From a virus, in the IMG/VR virus record IMGVR_UViG_3300045051_001234, positions 1 through 20,003 of that record: a stretch of DNA of 20,003 bases, one strand, 5' to 3'. The notes beneath the pieces were generated by a model. The model was not told the origin of the DNA. It saw nothing but the letters and a program-made list of their open reading frames with translations, and made no database searches. The position numbers were made by a program, and so were the translations under genes. This document shows positions 17,461-20,003 of this stretch, one piece after another. Each line of letters opens with the position of its first letter. The first letter of the stretch is position 1.

Positions 17461-18327
17461 CTAACTTGCATCCGGCGCGTTTGACAGCGCGGTTGCAAAC
17501 TTCTCGGCCTCTTTGCCGGACAAGGACGTCATGCGTTTGTGCCTCGCATCATACCAAGCTTGCTTTTCGAAACGCTTGAAGGTGTCCGGAATTCGCCCAT
17601 TGCGCTGCGCCTCCATGCAATGCTTGGCATACTCTGATTGGTCCTTGAGCCAGCAAACAAGGTGCGCGTAAAAAGGCGGCGCGATTCCGAGAACATCATC
17701 AGAGTCCAACGCATCCCCTTGTTGGGCTTCGAGCAGTTTGAGGTTGAACGCGACCATCGTCTTATCGTTCCATGCGCCCACTCGCAGACGGCCGTCCAGG
17801 TGCCCGCGGAAAACAAGGTGCGCTTTGATGCGGTCCACTTCATCCGCCAGCTCGGCCGGCGTTAAGTTGTGCGTGTTGGTGTTGACATATTCACCCAGGC
17901 GGGTGCGGAAACGAATTGCCCAGCGGTTCAGCTTGCCGCACCATCGAAGGCCAACCACGCGGCGCGGCTGGCCCTGCCCATCGGGGCCGTGCCACAGCGG
18001 CAAGCGGTTCTCATGCGCAATGTATTCGGTCCGGGTTCGGGGTGTGGATGGCTTGCGCTCCGCGGGTGCCACTGCCGCCGGCTCCAGCGAGGCCTCGTCT
18101 ATCTCCGCATACCACTTGGCCTTGTTCTCCGGCTTCATCCGTCGAACCTCGCTTATCATCAGGCGCAGCCGATAGGCCATGCGTTCGGCCTGCTCCCGGC
18201 GTTGCTGCACCAGCGGATGGTCAGGACCCCAGTCAGCAGAGTATCGACGGATATCGGCCCACAGCAGGCGTATCCTGTGGATTTCGGACTTCCAACCGCA
18301 ATACCGGGACATTTCACCACGTCTCAT
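17461..18327 (-). CDS. Hypothetical protein (288 aa), first minus-strand gene after the divergent region
   Basis: I chose ATG 18327; the frame open to 18357 lies in element A. The N-terminal 90 residues are helical and basic (WKSEIHRIRLLWADIRRYS, QQRREQAERMAYRLRLMISEVRRM). After a Pro-rich linker comes a segment (VVGLRWCGKLNRWAIRFRTRLGEYVNTNTHNLTPAELADEVDRI) whose strand-strand-strand-helix order recalls AP2-type DNA-binding domains, though it lacks their signature residues. The C-terminal third is helical with many charged residues. As the first gene of the leftward unit it could be a regulator or replication initiator, but nothing proves this. Confidence 0.8.
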   Translation of the reverse strand: MRRGEMSRYCGWKSEIHRIRLLWADIRRYSADWGPDHPLVQQRREQAERMAYRLRLMISEVRRMKPENKAKWYAEIDEASLEPAAVAPAERKPSTPRTRTEYIAHENRLPLWHGPDGQGQPRRVVGLRWCGKLNRWAIRFRTRLGEYVNTNTHNLTPAELADEVDRIKAHLVFRGHLDGRLRVGAWNDKTMVAFNLKLLEAQQGDALDSDDVLGIAPPFYAHLVCWLKDQSEYAKHCMEAQRNGRIPDTFKRFEKQAWYDARHKRMTSLSGKEAEKFATALSNAPDAS

Positions 18328-18336
18328 GTCATCTTT

Positions 18337-18365
18337 ACCAGTGTGCCCTTTTGCCAAAAAGTAAA
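18337..18365 (-). promoter_or_regulatory. Element A, copy 4 (promoter-like)
   Basis: Minus strand: TTTACT (18365-18360), exactly 16 bases, CACTGGT (18343-18337), 9 bases to ATG 18327. It is the most divergent copy at the TTAACA end, but spacing and core are identical. It is the promoter-like site closest to the inverted repeat region. Confidence 0.65.
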
Positions 18366-18375
18366 GCCCAAAAGG

Positions 18376-18502
18376 CTAGGTGGAAACCTCAAAGAGATTT
18401 TGGCCAGCCCGGTTTTGTCAATCCCTATTATATAAATTCTTTCCTAATGTAATTAGAATAACAAAGTGAACTGGTCAAAATCTCTTTGAGGTTTCCACCT
18501 AG
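18376..18502. repeat. Large inverted repeat (2 x 32 bp, one mismatch) around an AT-rich core
   Basis: The left arm 18376-18407 and the right arm 18471-18502 are reverse complements over 32 bases except one (third position of TGGCC/TGGTC). The 63-base core (18408-18470) is strikingly AT-rich for this genome and contains a perfect minus-strand TATAAT (18427-18432) and a minus-strand TTGACA (18417-18422), though not at promoter spacing to each other. It lies between the leftward and rightward gene sets. Candidates are a replication origin, a divergent promoter/operator region, or a short non-autonomous element with 32-bp ends (CTAG at both tips, no clear target duplication). The gap 18328-18635 otherwise holds element A copy 4 and the operator-like repeats at 18584-18626, and no gene that I can support. 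Confidence 0.85.
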
Positions 18503-18583
18503 AAGTCTAAGTCGTTGATGATGGAGTTAGACGAACCTATATCCCAAGGTGAGCAGACGGCAGCAGTATACACTTTTTCCCCG

Positions 18584-18626
18584 TGCATTTTGCAAGGGAG
18601 AACCGAGGTCATGCATTTTGCATGAC
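18584..18626 (+). promoter_or_regulatory. Operator-like direct repeat and palindrome before the rightward genes
   Basis: The 11-mer TGCATTTTGCA occurs at 18584-18594 and again at 18612-18622, start to start 28 bases. The second copy sits in the perfect palindrome GTCATGCA-TTT-TGCATGAC (18608-18626). The palindrome ends right before the GAGGT Shine-Dalgarno-like site (18627-18631) of the 88-aa gene, so a repressor or an RNA hairpin here could block its expression. Confidence 0.6.
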
Positions 18627-18635
18627 GAGGTCCGC

Positions 18636-18902
18636 ATGACCGGGTCAGAGGTTATCGTGCATAATGCCCGAATTGACTTGCAGGTTGCGAATCAACTTGC
18701 CAGCTTGACTTTTGACCGTAGCGCCCCACTTATTCCTTGTATGGACCCGAAAGACATCGAACGCCGGCTGTTCAGCTGCGCACCACAAGCTGCCAAGGAC
18801 CTGAACGCAAAGGCCAAGAAGTTGATACGCGCTCAGAAACGAGCCGACTGGTGGCACCGAAATGCCGACACCCGAAGCAGAAAGCCTCTGAATGAGAAGT
18901 GA
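18636..18902 (+). CDS. Hypothetical protein (88 aa), first rightward gene
   Basis: I chose ATG 18636 because GAGGT lies 4 bases upstream; the longer frame from GTG 18549 runs through the operator-like repeats. The first half is MTGSEVIVHNARIDLQVANQ, the middle MDPKDIERRLFSCAPQAAKDLN, and the C-terminus is a basic helix (KAKKLIRAQKRADWWHRN). The stop overlaps the endonuclease VII-like gene by 11 bases. It may bind DNA, but no family is recognised. Confidence 0.6.
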   Translation: MTGSEVIVHNARIDLQVANQLASLTFDRSAPLIPCMDPKDIERRLFSCAPQAAKDLNAKAKKLIRAQKRADWWHRNADTRSRKPLNEK

Positions 18903-19311
18903 AGCCTCCCTAGCTAGAATGCGTGCCTATAGCAAGTTGTGGCGTGCCAAGAATCGAGACCTTATCCGTCAGCGAAAGCTGGCATCCCGTCACAAGAATC
19001 CAGAACGATATCGGGCGCAGCGCAATGCGTGGAATCGGGCGAATGCAGAGAAAGTTCGGGCGATGTTTTTGCGCCAAAAATACGGCTTGGAATGGGCTGA
19101 ATATCAACGACTTTTGGCGATGCAGAACGGCAAGTGCGCCATTTGCCAGCAAGCGTTTTCGAAGACTCCGTGTGTAGACCACGACCACACGACTGGAGAA
19201 GTGCGGGGCTTGTTGTGCAAAGACTGCAACATCTCCCTCGGGCTTATGCAGGATAACCCCACGCGTCTTCGTGCCGGCGCAGACTATTTGGAATCACATG
19301 AAGCTGAATAA
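18892..19311 (+). CDS. Endonuclease VII-like HNH protein (139 aa)
   Basis: A typical phage recombination-endonuclease VII protein. After a basic helical region (1-75, with RAYSKLWRAKNRDLIRQRK) comes the zinc-binding core: NGKCAICQQ (C82, C85), VDHDHTTGEVRGLLCKDCN (His97, His99, C109, C112, Asn113) and SLGLMQDNPTRLRAGADYL, the conserved closing helix. T4 endonuclease VII resolves branched DNA before packaging. Small relatives beside terminase genes are common and may act in DNA processing for packaging. The start overlaps the upstream stop, and the stop overlaps the next gene by 14 bases. Confidence 0.92.
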   Translation: MRSEASLARMRAYSKLWRAKNRDLIRQRKLASRHKNPERYRAQRNAWNRANAEKVRAMFLRQKYGLEWAEYQRLLAMQNGKCAICQQAFSKTPCVDHDHTTGEVRGLLCKDCNISLGLMQDNPTRLRAGADYLESHEAE

Positions 19312-20003
19312 GAACCGCATCGACGTGAGCCAATGCCTGCTCGTGTTTGTCGCAATGGTGGGCGATGTCCACCGCACGGCAGCAGCGTTAGACATGGACC
19401 CGGCTATCGTGCGAAAGCTCGCAGACCAAGAGGGATGGGATGCGAAAATTCAGCGTGTGACTATGCTCTCAAAGTCCGGCCGTCCAGGCGATTGGGAGAA
19501 AGCCCAAAACCGTGCGCTTGCATTTGTTCAGGGCCACCGCATTCGCTCGCTTGTTGACCGCGTCATCACGCATTTCGATGGGATGACCGAAGCGGAGATT
19601 GTCAACGAGATAACCGCAGTTGGCAAAAACGGAGTGCGTCATGTGTCGGCCCGATTTTTCACTGACTTGGCCGCGGCGGCCGAGAAGGCAAATAACCTCA
19701 CATTTGTGGCGCTGGATGACACCGTGACGGCTCGCGCCGGCCGGGACGACGAACCAGACCAGATGAATGCAAGTGCTTTGCACGCCGCCGTAATGGCCTC
19801 GCTGAACACGCCCGGCGGCACGACCAAGGCCGCGGATGTAATCGTTCGGGAGTTGGCGGACGAAACGGCACAGGTGTGTCAGAATGTCACACCTATAGCT
19901 GAGCGAAGCGAGGTCGAGACCGCGCCGCCCGAGTGTCCTATTGTCCAAATCCCTGTCCCCGAGCCCGTTATCGCTAAACCTAGCACCCCGGTCCTGGGCA
20001 TTC
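19298..20003 (+). CDS. Terminase small subunit-like protein, 3' end outside window
   Basis: The frame opens with ATG 19298 and stays open to the window end (235 residues visible). Residues about 20-50 form a helix-turn-helix (GDVHRTAAALDMDPAIVRKLADQEGW), the DNA-binding N-terminus typical of small terminases and related phage proteins. A helical middle follows (RALAFVQGHRIRSLVDRVITHF, DGMTEAEIVNEI, FFTDLAAAAEKANNL), then a Pro/Glu-rich C-terminus (ETAPPECPIVQIPVPEPVIAKP). The position after an endonuclease VII-like gene, at the start of a rightward module, fits packaging genes; a large terminase would be expected downstream. Another HTH protein is possible. No large subunit is visible in the window. 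Confidence 0.7.
   Translation, partial: MKLNKNRIDVSQCLLVFVAMVGDVHRTAAALDMDPAIVRKLADQEGWDAKIQRVTMLSKSGRPGDWEKAQNRALAFVQGHRIRSLVDRVITHFDGMTEAEIVNEITAVGKNGVRHVSARFFTDLAAAAEKANNLTFVALDDTVTARAGRDDEPDQMNASALHAAVMASLNTPGGTTKAADVIVRELADETAQVCQNVTPIAERSEVETAPPECPIVQIPVPEPVIAKPSTPVLGI

Noticed and set aside
18408-18470. Canonical divergent sigma70 promoters in the core of the inverted repeat
   Set aside because: A perfect minus-strand TATAAT is present, but no -35 lies at 16-18 bases. The TTGACA in the core has no -10 at the right distance. Promoter activity is possible but not supported by sequence alone.
18549-18902. 117-aa plus-strand gene starting at GTG 18549
   Set aside because: Its first 29 codons run through the operator-like repeats, and it lacks a Shine-Dalgarno site. 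ATG 18636 has GAGGT at a proper distance.
1-20003. CRISPR array, rRNA or integrase/attachment site
   Set aside because: No regularly spaced repeats, no rRNA segments, and no integrase-like protein were seen on either strand.

Overview
The window looks like part of a tailed dsDNA phage or prophage (Caudoviricetes-like). About 48 tightly packed, mostly tiny genes lie on the minus strand (1-18327). They are stitched together by ATGA, GTGA and TGATG stop/start overlaps and have few homologues that can be recognised by eye. A short plus-strand module at the right end (18636-20003) carries an endonuclease VII-like protein and a terminase-small-subunit-like protein that runs off the window. There are no rRNA, tRNA or chromosomal housekeeping genes, and no CRISPR array. 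The DNA is GC-rich. Clear Shine-Dalgarno sites are scarce, so the host probably makes heavy use of SD-independent translation. I cannot name the host.

Reading the minus strand in the direction of transcription (right to left): (i) 18327-17461, one 288-aa protein of unknown function; (ii) 17417-14580, an operon with a collagen-like membrane peptide, a MazG-like pyrophosphohydrolase, a two-helix membrane protein and two nested micro-genes; (iii) 14412-11290, a series of small unknown genes, many with their own promoter; (iv) 11293-8182, an SNF2-family helicase split into two ORFs by an HNH-AP2 endonuclease, followed by small genes; (v) 8147-3836, small unknowns, a DUF4406/dNTP-diphosphohydrolase fusion, an SprT-like metalloprotein and a secreted papain-like protein; (vi) 3800-979, an HNH gene, a RecB/Cas4-like nuclease, a second HNH-AP2 gene and a possible ssDNA-binding protein, closed by a strong terminator; (vii) 915-1, a promoter, a 100-nt structured RNA element and five small genes. 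The split helicase, RecB-like nuclease and endonuclease VII suggest a replication/recombination module, and the two pyrophosphohydrolase-type genes suggest control of the nucleotide pool.

The least expected content is regulatory. Element A (TTAACA-N16-CACTGGT, 9-11 nt before an ATG) occurs four times with fixed spacing. Element B (TTGACA-N17 with a GCCACGG-like core, then a -10 hexamer) recurs in front of isolated small genes. In four copies exactly 5 nt separate the -10 from the ATG, which predicts leaderless mRNAs. Another B copy would start transcription at the first base of the structured RNA at 880-781. The divergent region between the two strands holds a 32-bp inverted repeat (one mismatch) around a 63-bp AT-rich core, followed by a repeated TGCATTTTGCA operator-like site. 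Together these suggest a phage with two promoter classes and a central switch or origin.
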